Shown here: positions 48,654 through 61,200 of the stretch, one piece after another
Layout of the letters: each line of letters begins with the position of its first letter
Numbering within the stretch: position 1 is the first letter of the stretch
Assembly (NCBI RefSeq): GCF_036884655.1
Contig: NC_088335.1
Location: 38,962,501 to 39,026,500, forward strand
DNA: 64,000 nt
Source: Musa acuminata AAA Group
Lineage: Eukaryota > Streptophyta > Magnoliopsida > Zingiberales > Musaceae
Direction: 5' to 3'
Notes under the pieces: model-generated
Seen by the model: the letters and a program-made list of their open reading frames with translations, nothing else
Told to the model about the DNA's origin: nothing
Database searches by the model: none
Translations under genes and position numbers: made by a program

Positions 48654-51600
48654 TTTATCAATAGAAGTAGATTTCACTTAAGAAATCAATTCTATTATAA
48701 GGCTATGTTGTTAATCATATTCGTTTTTTGACACTAGTGCATGACTTTGAGCCACCTTTTCGTTTGGCAAATTATGCCCAGAAGAAGCCTCACCTATTGT
48801 TATCCTTATGGCAAGTATTATGTTAGTTGTTGCCATATAATATGTATTATCAGCAATGCTGGTAAAGGCCGTCTCGTTTCTGATTTAACGAGATTGCCAG
48901 ATGGTGTTTAGAAGTTTTGCCTCATTAGAATTCAATTCTCTGAGTGTTTTAGCCCAAATTGTTGGTCATGGGCAATTAAAATGGAGCTGCAATATCTTTC
49001 CATCATCGTCTTGGTTGTCCAACGAATGACAGTGGATTCAATCCCAAATAGTGGTTTGATTAGCTCGTTTATTTTTGGAAGGGAAAAGGACTCACTGATG
49101 ATAAATCACATTACAAATTTAGCTAATTCAAAAATGTCAAAAGAAAAAGAAAAACTAAACAGTCATCTACTTTTGCATCGGACTTCCTTCCTTCTTCGCC
49201 CTCCTCGAGCTTTCAAGAGAATTGCATAGCATTCGGCCTGCCTGGCAGTCGAAGAAGCTCTACAAGGTGCACAACCTGTTCTCGACATGGCTGGTGGTGT
49301 TGATGTAGATGATGACTAATAAGCTATGAGAATGGATCCAGATCGTTTAGAGCTCGTCCTACATAGCTTAGCCAGTTGGTGGAGGAGACACATCCCAAAT
49401 TATCTGAGATTTTGATGAAACTCCATTCAAGGTGATTGGTAGGAGCATGGGGCTGTGATGCAGTGGCAGAGCGAGTACAGCCAGTCCTTTTTGCCTTGTA
49501 GTTACAGATAAGAAATCCCAGAGCCTGGCAGTCCTTCTAGTCCCATCCATCATCTTTCACTTGCTACAGCCAGGACTGGCTTGCACATGGAAAGCTGCAC
49601 CGTAATGCAGAGGTGAACATATTTGGGCTCACAAATGACAGGGTTTTCTTCTTCTTCTTCTTCTTCTTCTTCTTCTTCTTCTTCTTTTATTCTATTTTTA
49701 GAAAAAGGCACTAATCTCTGAAATGAAAATTATAAATACAAATTAAATGTGTTTTTTCAACTAAAAATATTATTTTATACAGAGCTCTATGATTTGTTGT
49801 TGTAGTATTATGATTTGCACTCTTGTCCACAAGCTTCAAGTCATCCTTCATTGGAAATTAAGAAGATAAGATCAATTCAGATCAAAAATACAGAATGCAT
49901 CCAAGTCATCCTCAACCATCAACAAGTGAGACACAAGATTCATTCTTATGTATCTTATGCTAGGGATATGCTGGAGTTTGCTAAACTAAATACATTTGCC
50001 TTCAGGTGCTTTTTGTTTCTACATTTCTTTCCTCAACAAAATGTATTCTTATCACTTTACATTAAGCATGAAAAAGAAAAGGATTGCACTCAGGTTTATT
50101 TCTGTCCTGCAATTCTTCTATTTTCAATCTTGTGGTACATCCAGTATCTCAAGCCATACTCATGAAACAAAGTTGATAAGCTTCTTATGTCCACTAGGAA
50201 CCATGAAGGAAAAATATGTTCCTTGCAGCAAACTCGAGGAAGCTGTCAATTGTTTCTTTCCATTACTTACTTTTATGTCAGCAGAACTCAGACTACAACT
50301 GCATTTGATGGCTATGATGACCATCCAAGGTTATGATCATGATCTTCTCTACACAAAGACTCACCTCTAGATTCTAATGTAGATCCCCCATCCAAACACA
50401 CACTTCAAGGTTCTAATCTGAGAAAAATTCCACATACCGATATATCAAGATTCCAATAATTAACCCATCTTTTAGCATATAACTTGAAATATAGGTTTGT
50501 ACAAAAAGTAATATGAATTGTTGTTCATAAAAGAAGAAAAAAAAATCAAGGGATATTTTCCAGACAATTCTGGGCAAGAATGTCCTTCAAGGTTGGTCCA
50601 TTCCACAAATAATAACTTGGAGGATGTACCCCAAGGAAGGCCCACCTGCATGCATGAAGGTTGGATGAGTATTAATTGGCAACAGTACCTTGTGTCCAAC
50701 ATCTCTGGGTTCCTTTTGGCACATCTGCATTTTAGTTTCAAATTTCTTCCTTCTCTCTTGGTGATAAGTTGGCATAGTCAAACTTTACCATGCACAAAAA
50801 AGGAGATTGAGGAACAAGAGGGTGATGATGAACTGTGTTCTTTCAATGCAATTATTCTTTATCCTTCATGGGTCTAGTTTGCTTACTCCTTTTGCTTCTT
50901 TGAGTTTTATGACCTATTCTTTACCACATATCTAATTCTTTTCTCACTATCCTTTTTTTTTTTTTTTTTAGCTTCATAACACTACTAACTTTATATCTCT
51001 TTGGAAAAGAAATTCTATTGTAAAATGAAAAGAGAAGGGAAAGACAGCCCCCCCCCCCCCCCCAAAAAAAGAAAAGAAAACTAATTTTACCTTCAGTAAA
51101 TGTGGCAGGATTATTTCATCCAAACAAGAACACAAAACAAATCATTTTTTATATTGAGCAAATCTAGCATTCGTGATTAAGAACATTTTCTATAATCATT
51201 GTGGTAATGCAGTATACAACCAATCTTACTAAAACCGAAACAATGCATTAATCTTAAGTGTCTAATCCTGGATTTGAGAAAAGAAAATAAGAAATTTAAA
51301 GCACTATATTTGTACCTTCCAAGAAAAAAAGTCCTTTCGGTTTATGTGTCTTATATATCATGAATATAACTGCATTAAGCAATTAGCCAGCTGATCCTTC
51401 CTACGTTTTGCATGACAAACACTTACCATAATGAGGATGAATCCCACCTTCTCCACGCCGCAGACAAAACCCTAGCAACATGCTCATATGAAGATTGCAT
51501 ATCATGTCTGTTGGCAATCACTTACGACTAACATGTATGAACTTGTTATTGATGCAGTCGTTATTCTGATCAGTGATCGGCAATCTGAGAAAGTAGATTC

Positions 51601-51995
51601 AATAGTTCTTGATATGCTTTTGACATTTTTATTTTTCTTCAAAGTGAAAATTTCTTCTGATGTATTTCCTATCATCTTCCATTCTTTTGTTAGACGACTC
51701 TTGGAAGAAAATGCGTCATAAAATTAGACTTGTGGATTCATCCATTGTTTTCTGATTCAGCAGTAAATATCCATCAGTTCATAATAATCCTAATCCTGAA
51801 ACAAAAACCCTGACAACAATAAATAAAAACCAGATATAGAATGGAGCAAAATGAATCTTTTTCTCCTTTGGATCTCAAGATATATACTGTAAACATAAAC
51901 CATCAACAATGGCTCATCTAATAACAAAGAATAAATGTTAATGTTGCCTTTCCAGAGATCTGTAGATCTCAATCATCACACTCTATTAGATCGCC
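48654..51995. other. Intergenic region between ABCF1 and MIR172
   Basis: The ABCF1 3' UTR should occupy the first few hundred bases. No further gene recognised. It holds a (CTT)n run at about 49645-49687, a poly-T run near 50950-50970 and a poly-C run at about 51046-51062. ORFs of 60-120 codons at 49.8-50.9 kb occur on both strands and overlap, and look random. Confidence 0.5.
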
Positions 51996-52159
51996 ACTGA
52001 CATGAAAGGAAGGAAGAAAGAGGGCAACTATCCATGAAGAACAAAAGAAAGGTATGAACTGACTCAAGGCCATGAAAGATCTAACTCGCTGCTACTTCAG
52101 CTTCAACGACATCAAAGACAACATGAATTACCTCGACATCGACATCGGTAAGGTGGTGT

Positions 52160-52292
52160 ATCTGAAGGCATTTAGTCATGTGTTTGCCGATGCAGCATCA
52201 TCAAGATTCTCATGTAGAACGGCCGGCCGCAGCGAGTCCATGTGAATCTTGATGATGCCACACCCACAAAAACCGACTGCTCGATCCATGCA
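52160..52292 (-). ncRNA. MIR172: miR172 precursor hairpin
   Basis: The minus strand at 52190-52210 is a 21-mer beginning AGAATCTTGATGATGC and ending TGCAT, the miR172 sequence. The passenger strand lies at 52241-52261 (GTGGCATCATCAAG then ATTCACA), on the 5' arm, as in known MIR172 genes. The two pair along 18 positions with two G:U wobbles, leave 2-nt 3' overhangs, and are separated by a 30-nt loop rich in GGCCGGCCG. Flanking bases can extend the stem (GGTTTTTGTG against CAAACACATG). miR172 targets AP2-like mRNAs and promotes phase change and flowering; that is family knowledge. The plus strand could also fold, but the mature sequence reads only on the minus strand. Confidence 0.95.
52190..52210 (-). 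ncRNA. miR172: Mature miR172 (3' arm)
   Basis: 21 nt, 5'-AGAATCTTGATGATG... to ...CTGCAT-3'. Matches the conserved plant miR172 core at every base as I recall it. Confidence 0.95.
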
Positions 52293-52744
52293 TGACCTCG
52301 GAACCAAGATGGTCGGTCGGTGAAAGAATCAAAGACAGGAGATCCGATCAAGAAGCAAGATCCACCGGGAAGAGGATCTTGCACAAGTCGTTGAGGGTGA
52401 TGTCAAGAACCAAGAAAAGAGATGAACTCCTAGGTAGGTTTGTTCTCGCGACACACCGTGGTCTTCTTGCGTGATCTGATCACGAAAGACGATAGCAGCC
52501 GAGAGAACTCGAGATTTCAGATGCAAGCAGACCAAGATCGGATTGAAAGGTGACTTCCCACCAGAGATCTGAGCAGTTTCCTCCCCAGAGAACCATGGTC
52601 CGTAAACAAGGATTTGAAGACACAGAAGACTGCAGTGAGAGAGGATAGAGAGTGAGAGAGAAGGATTTGGAGAGACAGAAAGACTGCAGTGAGAGTAAGA
52701 GGAGGAAGAAGAAAAGAAGAAGCAAAAGCAAAAGCAAAAGCAAA

Positions 52745-52793
52745 GCAAGGGCTACACAGTGAAAGGATTGAGGAAGGAAGAGAGGTATTTATA
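52745..52793 (-). promoter_or_regulatory. Putative core promoter of pri-miR172
   Basis: On the minus strand TATAAATA (52793-52786), followed by a CT-rich initiator region CTCTCTTCCTTCCTC, is a convincing TATA box. It lies about 530 bp upstream of the hairpin, a normal distance for plant pri-miRNAs. A TTTTGC repeat and CT-rich leader follow. Confidence 0.6.
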
Positions 52794-52799
52794 GTCAAT

Positions 52800-54400
52800 G
52801 AATAATGTTTTGGAATATCTCCAGCATTTCGGTTCCAGTGGTTCGTAGAACTGAACACCACATCAAGTTTATCATATCCTCACCCTAAACCTTTTACCCT
52901 CTTTTTTTTTTTTGAACTTTTACAAATAATTTCAATTCCATCGATTGACATATTTGAATGAAAAGAATGATCATAGAAATGAAATGACTATAAAAGTCAG
53001 AACAAATTAATCTAAGAAGCTGAGGGCCACTCTCTTCTTAAAAGAAAAGAAAACAATTAATTATCACGTTTCCTTTCCTATGCCAATGTCTAATGATGTA
53101 AGCATCAAAATTTTATAAGAAAAAATGATTTTTATAATTCTGGTTACATACATTAATGGCATTATATTTTTTTTCTCCGAGTCAGAAAAAAAAAAATGTA
53201 TCATCAATATTAGGCACATAGTCGTTAGGAGTATAGCTTATAGATTCCTCACATACGTTTTTAATTTTTACGTTTGATAACGATAAAATCGATGATGTCT
53301 GACTCATTTAATAAAGTAACTCGGATGCTCACTCGAGAGTATGCTTTATAATCGACCTACACAAAGACTAAAGTCAGGTGGAGTTTCTGGTATAGTTACT
53401 TGGACGCGAAAGTCAATAACTAACAAAGATAAAATAATTTAATAAATAGTAATCGATCTCCATTATTATGCCATCTATTGTCGCAACTTAATTCATGACT
53501 TAAGGCAGGAATAGTGGATACCACAAAGTTGCAACATAAATTAAGCATAAATTTTATTTCTTAATGACGATTGAGACCGACAGTTCTCTCTCTCAAAAAA
53601 AAAAAAAAAAAAAAGACTATCTGTGTTTCACCAGTAAACAAATAGAAGTGAGAATGGATTTCATGTGCGTCAAGGAAAAAATAAATAAATAAATAAATAA
53701 ATAAAGCAAAAAAAAAAAAGGAGGCCACAATGGAAGATATTTATAGAGAATTGCTTCGACGTCGCGACTAGCAACCATATCAATGTACCTCAGGGAGACA
53801 CGGCCCACTTCTCGCTGTTTGTGTTCTAGGTCGTGTCTTAACACGTGTCTTCGTTCACATTATTCATATATATAGATAATAATAGATTATACCTTCACAT
53901 AAAATTCTTCCTACATATATAAATATATAAATAATTTAAAGAGAAGAGAATTCTTAAAAAAAACATAATCCGAAGACACATAAAAATTATTCTATTTCAA
54001 AATCGCATTCATTGTACGGAGACTCTCATCTCTCTTAGCTTGAGAAGTGATGAAAAATGTAAAGATTATGAAAAAAAATAATCATGAAAAGGGGTTAAAC
54101 AGGAGCTACATGACCACTATGAAATTAAATAAAATGATTAATAAGTTTAATGAAATAAAAAATAAATAGCGAGTGTCTCATGTTACAATTAATGGAGAAA
54201 TTTTTTGAGTCGTTCTCATCTAATTTTAAAAGAGATTATCACTACGAAGCCACGACTCTTAGGTAATAGGATCAAACAGTATCTAACTCTAAATTGTTAA
54301 AAAGATTAGATCATCGTGAGTTATACGGTGATGGATCCTATACCTTTTATCAAATGATCGGGAGTTGATCATATTACTAAAGTAATTTATTATTGGGACT
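52800..54400. other. Intergenic, AT-rich, upstream of MIR172
   Basis: No gene recognised. Contains a poly-A run (about 53587-53605), an (AAAT)n run (about 53684-53706) and ordinary AT-rich DNA. The near part is likely MIR172 promoter. Confidence 0.5.
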
Positions 54401-55590
54401 GATAAGTATTTTGATATTTGTAGCTAATATTGAGTGGGATAAAGAATCTTCGTACAAGGAGTTTTTTTTTTATAATTTGGGTATGATTATTTCATAAATA
54501 TCTCAAATATCTCTAGGTCTTATAGGGAAAGAATAAGACATGATAAATACTTTTAGTATTCTTAGGTTTTTCTCTAGGGAAGGGTATATGGAGAGGAAAC
54601 TCTCTTAAGTTGCTAAAGAAGTAAGAAAAAAATGGTATAAATTTTTTAAAATTTATGTAAGGATATTATAAGGAATTTATATTTAAGTAGGATAACTCAA
54701 GATCTTGTAATTGATTTCATATTATGAAGAATTTAGTTTTTCTCTTGGTAAGATTTATTGAACTACATTAAATGTTATGTCAGTTTTTTGATATATTCTC
54801 TTGATTGTTAATCTCTTATGGATTTCTCTTTTATTTTTTTAGTTTTTCTTCTCCCCCCCCTAACAAGTGGTATTATAGTTCAAAAGATTCGATGATCAAA
54901 TATTCAATAAGAATGAGCAACAACGATTAGAACAAGCGTGAAGCAAGAATATTTTTTTTAAAAGAGGTACAAAAGTGGATCAAATACTCATCGAGAAAGT
55001 GATTATTGGGATTAACAAGTAGTTGGAATTCCTAGAACCAGTGTGCCAGTGGATCCTGATATAAGGTGTTCTTGTAAAGTATGAAAACGTTAATAATTAG
55101 GGTTGATTCTTCTATAAATATCTCATATATCTTTGATTTTTTACGAGGGAGAAAGCAAGATGTCATGAATATATTTGGTATTCATTCGTAGGCTTCTAGT
55201 TTTGATCGGAGAGAAAGTAAGATGTTAAAGAATACTTTTGATGCTTCTAGATTTCTCTCACTAGTATCTTATCCAGTATCCAGAAAGGAAATAACTTTCT
55301 AGAATGAAAAAGGAAGTATAAATTGTTTAAAATTTATATGAGATAATTTAAAAAAAAAAAAAAAATTATATTTAAGTATGATAACTCAACAATTTAGGTT
55401 TCTCGAGTTATCTTAAAGCACGTTAGGATAACTCAAAAATTGTTGAACTATGTTAATTGCATGTCAACTTTTGGTATATTTTCTAGGATTTTGATCTCCG
55501 AATATTCTTTCGATTAGAAATTTTATCGACTTGTAATTTATGTGTGCATTCACTGATTTGTTTACTTCCGTAAAGGTGTTATGAGTCAAT
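54400..55590 (+). mobile_element. Degenerate LTR pair with short interior and primer-binding-site remnant
   Basis: Two diverged ~450-bp copies (about 54410-54860 and 55060-55560) share ATAAATATCTCA-AATATCT, GAAAGAATAAGA-type, AAATTTATRTRAGGATA, TATTTAAGTAGGATAACTCAA and TTGAACTAYRTTAA blocks in order. After the first copy comes CCCCCCCTAACAAGTGGTATTA, an LTR end (TAACA) plus a mutated primer-binding site (TGGTATTATAG). The interior is only about 200 bp. Confidence 0.5.
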
Positions 55591-56784
55591 ACGAATGTTA
55601 GGGGAAGATGGAGCCTTTATAAACAGTGAAAGATAATTAACAGTCGGTCAGCAACATGTTTTCGTACGATTAGACAGACATGAACAGTGTGGCCATGGGA
55701 ATCCGAGAGGGACCAGTAGACGGAAGCCATCAACGATGTAGTTCTCATGACATGAACACGTACATAGACATCAACATCAGAATTATTGTGGTGCTCTCGT
55801 CCTTGAAAGAGGACCGGACCCACTTGTTCTCATCCCCTCTTTTCCTTTCTCAAAATCACATTATCAAGCAAACTTGTGCATACTTCCTCCTTTCTAAGTG
55901 GATGTTATTTGAATTATAGTTTTGTCAGAACGGGATTTGACATGAATCTGATTATTTGTTGAACCAATACATTAATCTGATTATTTGTTGAACCCATAGA
56001 TCAACCGATCGGATAATAGGTTTAATAATATTTGTAAAAATACAATATATATCTACATGTTTTTTTATTGAAAATATGAAACCTACAAATAATATATTCG
56101 ATAACAATAATAAGAAAAATTTAAAGGAATTTGGATTTAATCATCACGGGATAGAGCGTCGTGTGTCATTTGCCTCTCCGAGGAAGGACAGACCCATGAG
56201 CTACTGATTTGGCACACAAAAAGATCTTACGGTGGAGAGCGAGCGTACTTGATAATAATTGACATGATTGCTTGATGTGGTTCATCTGTGTATGATTCAA
56301 ATAACCTAAATCTAATAATTTTCTCTCACCTCACATGCTCAGGAAGGAAGCAGACAGCTGAGCTGCTGACAGACAACCTTTTCTTTTCCGCATTTCATGT
56401 CTCTCGGTGAGGATTAAATCGCATGGATTCAAGTCAATATAATCCATCAAGTTAAAACCTGTGTGGTACACAGTTCACATGACAACAGTTAAGGTTACTA
56501 ATAGATCAAAAGGACGGAGACAGATTGGATTGAAATTGGCAAAGGTTAATAATAGAATGAGATAATGCTTATAATTAAACAAGGATGAAGCATTAGTAGC
56601 AAGTTAATTACGTTTGAGTAACCTGTGAAGCTAAGAGATGATCAGGATTAAGACAAAAATGAAGTATCAATTGATGTGGTATAAAATGAATAAAATCAAA
56701 TTGCTAGATTTTCATTAATCTTTCATGAATTCAGATTTTTTTTTTTTTTTGACAAGAAACCCTAACTTGTCTCTCTATAGTCAA

Positions 56785-56858
<74 letters not shown>

Positions 56859-57217
56859 AGGATTATATATTTCCTCTTCAAACATTCTAATATATTCATC
56901 AAAATGAAGGAAAGAAATAAGGCTATTTTAGGGAAAAAATATAGTGAAGGTGAGTTACCTCGTAAAATCTAATAAAGTTTTTACAGTAACACATTCAATA
57001 TCTCGAATGATATTTCAAACCCTCAATATTTGATAACTATAAGATAATATAATAATAAAATATAAATAAACACATCAAGTATATATCATCGAACATTAAG
57101 CATTATGAGCATGCAATAATCTCAACCATATGTTATCTTATATGCTTATAACCATAGTGATATGTCTAAAATCTGCAGGTAAAATCATAGTGATTTATAT
57201 TTAAAATATGATGTATA
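55591..57217. other. Intergenic, no gene recognised
   Basis: Apart from a compound (AAT)n(CAT)n microsatellite at about 56786-56858, nothing stands out. The ORF across that microsatellite encodes Asn and His runs and is not a gene. Confidence 0.5.
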
Positions 57218-57226
57218 TCTAAAATG

Positions 57227-57517
57227 AGCTAATTACATATTATCCCCAATAATTAGTTATCTTTAACATTTTAATCCCTACACTTTAAACAGTTATATTA
57301 AGATTCCTATACTTTCGAAAGTAAAACATTAAGATTTTTATACAAGATTAAAAAGATAATTTCAATAGATTAAAAATCAAAAGAGAGGAGTTTTGTTAAA
57401 GCAACAGAGTTAAATGTTTCACTTTCGTAACTATAGATATCTTAATATAATTTTTAAAAATATAAGGATCGAGATATTAAATGTTACTAATTACAAGAGA
57501 TAATATATAATTAGCCC
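57227..57517. mobile_element. MITE, Mutator-type by 9-bp target duplication
   Basis: 291 bp. The left end reads GAGCTAATTACATATTATCC and the right end, reverse-complemented, GGGCTAATTATATATTATCT. The inverted similarity extends about 45 bp, through ...AATTAGT and AACATTT. Flanking 9-mers ATCTAAAAT (57218-57226) and ACCTAAAAC (57518-57526) agree at 7 of 9 with two transitions, fitting an aged 9-bp target duplication. No coding capacity. A partial relative lies at the start of the window. Confidence 0.75.
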
Positions 57518-57529
57518 ACCTAAAACTAC

Positions 57530-59160
57530 GATGGTATATGCTTACATGACAAATATTTTCACAAACAATAATACTTTCATAACAAATTTATTATGTCTTT
57601 ATTATTAATTAGGAGTACTTGAAGAATTTTAAGAATATAAAAATATACTAATAATGTATATGAGGTCCTATCTAGCATCACATAGAAATAATACAAAGCT
57701 AAGCTGTCTTTGTAACCTAAATAGAGGTAAAAGGATGATATATTTATTCATCGATGGTCCAAACAACACTAACACGACATAATCTCAATTCTATTTTAGC
57801 CTCGTATTGCCAAATATAATTAAGAAGCAACTAGAACTGATCCTTTTTATGATTTTATTTCTTCTTCTCTTTATTTTTAGATAAATCAACCTAAAATTAT
57901 CCATATTATAGTTGTAGTTAATCATTGACATGTTTCAATTCACGCTTGGTTAGAGATTACTCAAGGAGACTTTTGGAATTGATCAATGTCTCCGAAGCAC
58001 ATTCCTTGACTTTCATTGGTCCACCCATCAATCTCCACCATGAATGGGACAAATGGAAGGCCTACAATTACTATTCACTGATGGCATCAAACACATGAAT
58101 GCTGGCCAATCGTATACGATGAGGGTGACAAACAATGAGAACGGTTTGGATTGATGCACAATTGGGCTTATGATTTCTTTTCTTTTATTTTCCTTGTCAG
58201 TAGAAAATATCAATGATAATGAGCATAATAGTGACAAAGTGTGGCCCAAAATATAGGTATAATTCTTACGACTTATATATCACTGCTTATGTTAAGATTT
58301 AGAGATAAACACTTTAAGTCAAACTAGTTAACACAAATGGGATTATTAAGTTATATGTTAAATCTAATATGGATTACTTGATTCTTTAAGGGGCTATTCT
58401 TAGGTTCTTTTTCAATCTTCATTTCATAAATGAATGTTTATCTATCATTTCCTCTATTCATGTATGGATTCGTTTATCTCTTTCCTTATCAACGAATAAA
58501 TCAAACTCTGATTGGACCTATTATTCAACTCATTTGGCTATGACTCACATCTCACTGAGGTTTAACAAGTTAACAGTGCATTACTTGCCTCACCAGTGAC
58601 GTAAACCACAGCAATCAATGTGTCTTCTTTCTATTCTATTCTATTCTATTCTATTCTATTCATTCACTCACATCAATGGTGACTGCAACCTCCCTATCAT
58701 AAATAATTAATTGGTATTCACTGTCACTATGCTAACTAATTGCAGCGTTATTTTTTTTTTTTTCCATGGTAAATAATATTGCATGCATTCTTCATATGTG
58801 TTTGTGTATCTATCAGAAACATATATATATATATATATATAGTCTCTCAGTTTGATCATAAAAAATGGATTACTATTGGACCAAAGGAATGGAAGGCGAA
58901 TACATTTATGATAATTTATAAATAAAAGCCTCTAGTAATGAAGTTACAGTACTTTTACATTTGATTTTTATTAAGATTATTTTTAGACCTTAACTAAGGT
59001 ACCCTTAATGAAATTACAAAACCACATTGATTATCTTCGACTAGGTTTGGCTTAATTTTTTAGGATTGAATTAATTTTTTTTAGATGAGCCAAACCACAC
59101 CATTCAACTAAGTTCTGACTATTCAATTTGATTTAAGTCCATTCTAAATTATCTTTTAAT
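57530..59160. other. Intergenic with (CTATT)n and (AT)n repeats
   Basis: A pentanucleotide (CTATT)n run at about 58631-58660 and an (AT)n run near 58820-58841. No gene recognised. Confidence 0.55.
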
Positions 59161-59164
59161 TTTT

Positions 59165-59535
59165 TGAAATTATCCCCACCTCCCACCACTGTTGTCTCCT
59201 CCCCCTCTCTGTTGACTTCATCCTCTTCTTCCTTCTCAATCTCCTCTCACTCCACCTGTCTTCTCCTCCTCTCCTCCCACTCTATTACCACATCCTCCTT
59301 CTTCCTGTCTCCCTTAACTTGCTCCTCTGCCTTCTTCCACTCCTCCTCCCCCTCTTCCTCATCCACCTTCCTCACCTCTCCTCCTCATCCTCTTCGCACT
59401 TCACTTTTGCCTCTTCCTCCTTCATTGCCTCCTCCCCCTCCCCCGTGCCTTCTCCTACTTCTCCTCTCTTATTCCCTCCTCCTCTCCCTTATCCACCTCC
59501 CTCACTCCTCTTCTTCCTTTGCCGCCTCCTTAGAT
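59165..59535. repeat. ~370-bp pyrimidine-rich (CTCCTCC) tract
   Basis: The plus strand is almost entirely C and T with rare A and G, built from CTCCTCC, CTTCTTCC and CCTCCCC blocks. It yields two overlapping Ser/Pro/Leu ORFs that are composition artefacts. Flanked on both sides by strongly AT-rich DNA. Confidence 0.8.
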
Positions 59536-59569
59536 TTCATCTATAAAAATTGTTATATTTGAGTTATAC

Positions 59570-60350
59570 TTATTCATAAAATATATTAAAAATATATTAT
59601 TTTTATATAAAATTATTTTAAATTTATCATAAAATAAAAAACTTGAGTTATCCTAAAAATGTATTAATTTTTATATAAAATTATCATAAATTATCTAGAA
59701 AAATCATTAGGTTCAAATTATACCCAAGTTATACACGGGTTATATTTAAGCGATACTCATTCAAATAACATATTAAAAAAAAATTAATATCTATATAAAA
59801 TTATTTTAAATTTATCATAAAACTAAAAAACTTGAATTATTCTAAAATAAATATTAATTTTATATAAAATTATCCTAAATTCATCATAAAATTGATCATA
59901 AATTCTTATATTTTTTATTTTCTATTTTCTATATTGACTTAGTTACACTTGAAATAAGTTAAATTTGATTATCTAATTTTATTTTAATATTAATTAAATT
60001 TCTATTATATATATATATATATATATATTTTTAAAGATAATTAATTATAAAAACTTTAATATTTTTATTTTTATAATAAATTTATAATAAAAAAATAATA
60101 TACTTTAATAAGATATGTGAATGAGTATAACTTGATTATAACCTAAGTATTATTTAAATTAAATTCAACTTGATCCTAATTGAATCGGCCCATGGATCAA
60201 TCAGGCTTGAAACAGTCCGATTCAAGAGGATTATTAAGATTTTTAAAAAGAGAAATATTCCTCCGTAAAAATATCATATGATAAAAAATTATTACTAACA
60301 GTTTTTTCGGTAAATATTAGGATAATTTATCTTAGCATTTTTACGATCCA
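59570..60350. other. AT-rich intergenic with related ATTATACTTATTC-type blocks
   Basis: Several diverged ~120-190 bp units share AAAATTATTTTAAATTTATCATAAAA and ACTTGARTTAT. Likely a decayed tandem or dispersed repeat. No gene seen. Confidence 0.45.
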
Positions 60351-60359
60351 CATGTTTCT

Positions 60360-61200
60360 GCATAGATCTCTTTCAAGGCGGTCCATGCTATCCTGTCACA
60401 GGTCAACTCAAACTTCACCATCACTCGCACGGCCTTCTGACATCATTTGCTCACACATCATGCCTTCAATCTGACCTATTCAATCCATCCATCCCATGCC
60501 ATCATGAATGCCCATCAGACTTCACGAAACTGTAGGTGAATTTACCCTGCAAGCAACACCGAGGCCACCAGTACATGATAGAGTATGGAACTGTGCACTG
60601 AAACATAGTGACATTTGCTGGTCCAGTCTCTCAGCATTCACAATGTTCTCAGTTTTTTTTTTTGGTTTGCTGCAAACCCTAGAAGAACAAGAAAGAAAGA
60701 AGATGGATGGGTTCGACAAGCTCATGTGATTGCTCTTTTAGATGTGGGGGCATCATGCCTTGGTTGTGGGCAACAACCTAGTACCCGGAAATATTTTCCT
60801 ACTACACCTTTTAAGAACCTGGTACCAGTGAAACCAGTGATGGTGGCATGGTCTGTGTCAGCAGTACAGCAGTGAGACCCTTGGTGGGTGTTGTCACCTG
60901 AGGATGCTCCACAGGCCTTGACTGTGCCCCTCACTTTTGTGTGGATTGGTTTGAATGCTGTGAACAAGTCGAGATGCTGTGAACGCTGATAAGAAGGGGA
61001 AGGAAGAGAATCTATCGAGTTGCCAGTGTGGGAGCCGCGTGCATCATCTTTTGTCATGGTCTCCTTGTTGTTTCCACTGTATTTGGTCCCTTGTTTTGAT
61101 GGAATCCATCTTCGGAGAAGATAGCCACTGTATCATCAAAGCTCTCTCTCTCTCTCTCTACTGTGTATGCAACGTATGGAGACATAATATGATATGATAT
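60360..61200. other. Less AT-rich island, possible untranslated transcript
   Basis: Composition rises compared with its flanks, and the stretch ends in a (CT)n run (about 61143-61160) and an AT-rich tail. Overlapping short ORFs on both strands show no family resemblance. It could be part of a gene's UTR or a non-coding RNA; nothing decides it. Confidence 0.3.

Noticed and set aside
52185..52265. MIR172 on the plus strand
   Set aside because: The hairpin is nearly symmetric, but the exact miR172 sequence and its usual 3'-arm position occur only on the minus strand.
52172..52861. ORFs over the MIR172 locus
   Set aside because: Minus-strand frames cover the CT-rich pri-miRNA leader and the hairpin; conservation is of the miRNA, not of any protein.
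56725..56907. 60-codon ORF with poly-Asn then poly-His
   Set aside because: It is the translation of an (AAT)n(CAT)n microsatellite, with no family support.
59164..59562. 132-codon Ser/Pro/Leu-rich ORF
   Set aside because: Composition artefact of the pyrimidine-rich tract; a second ORF overlaps it in another frame.
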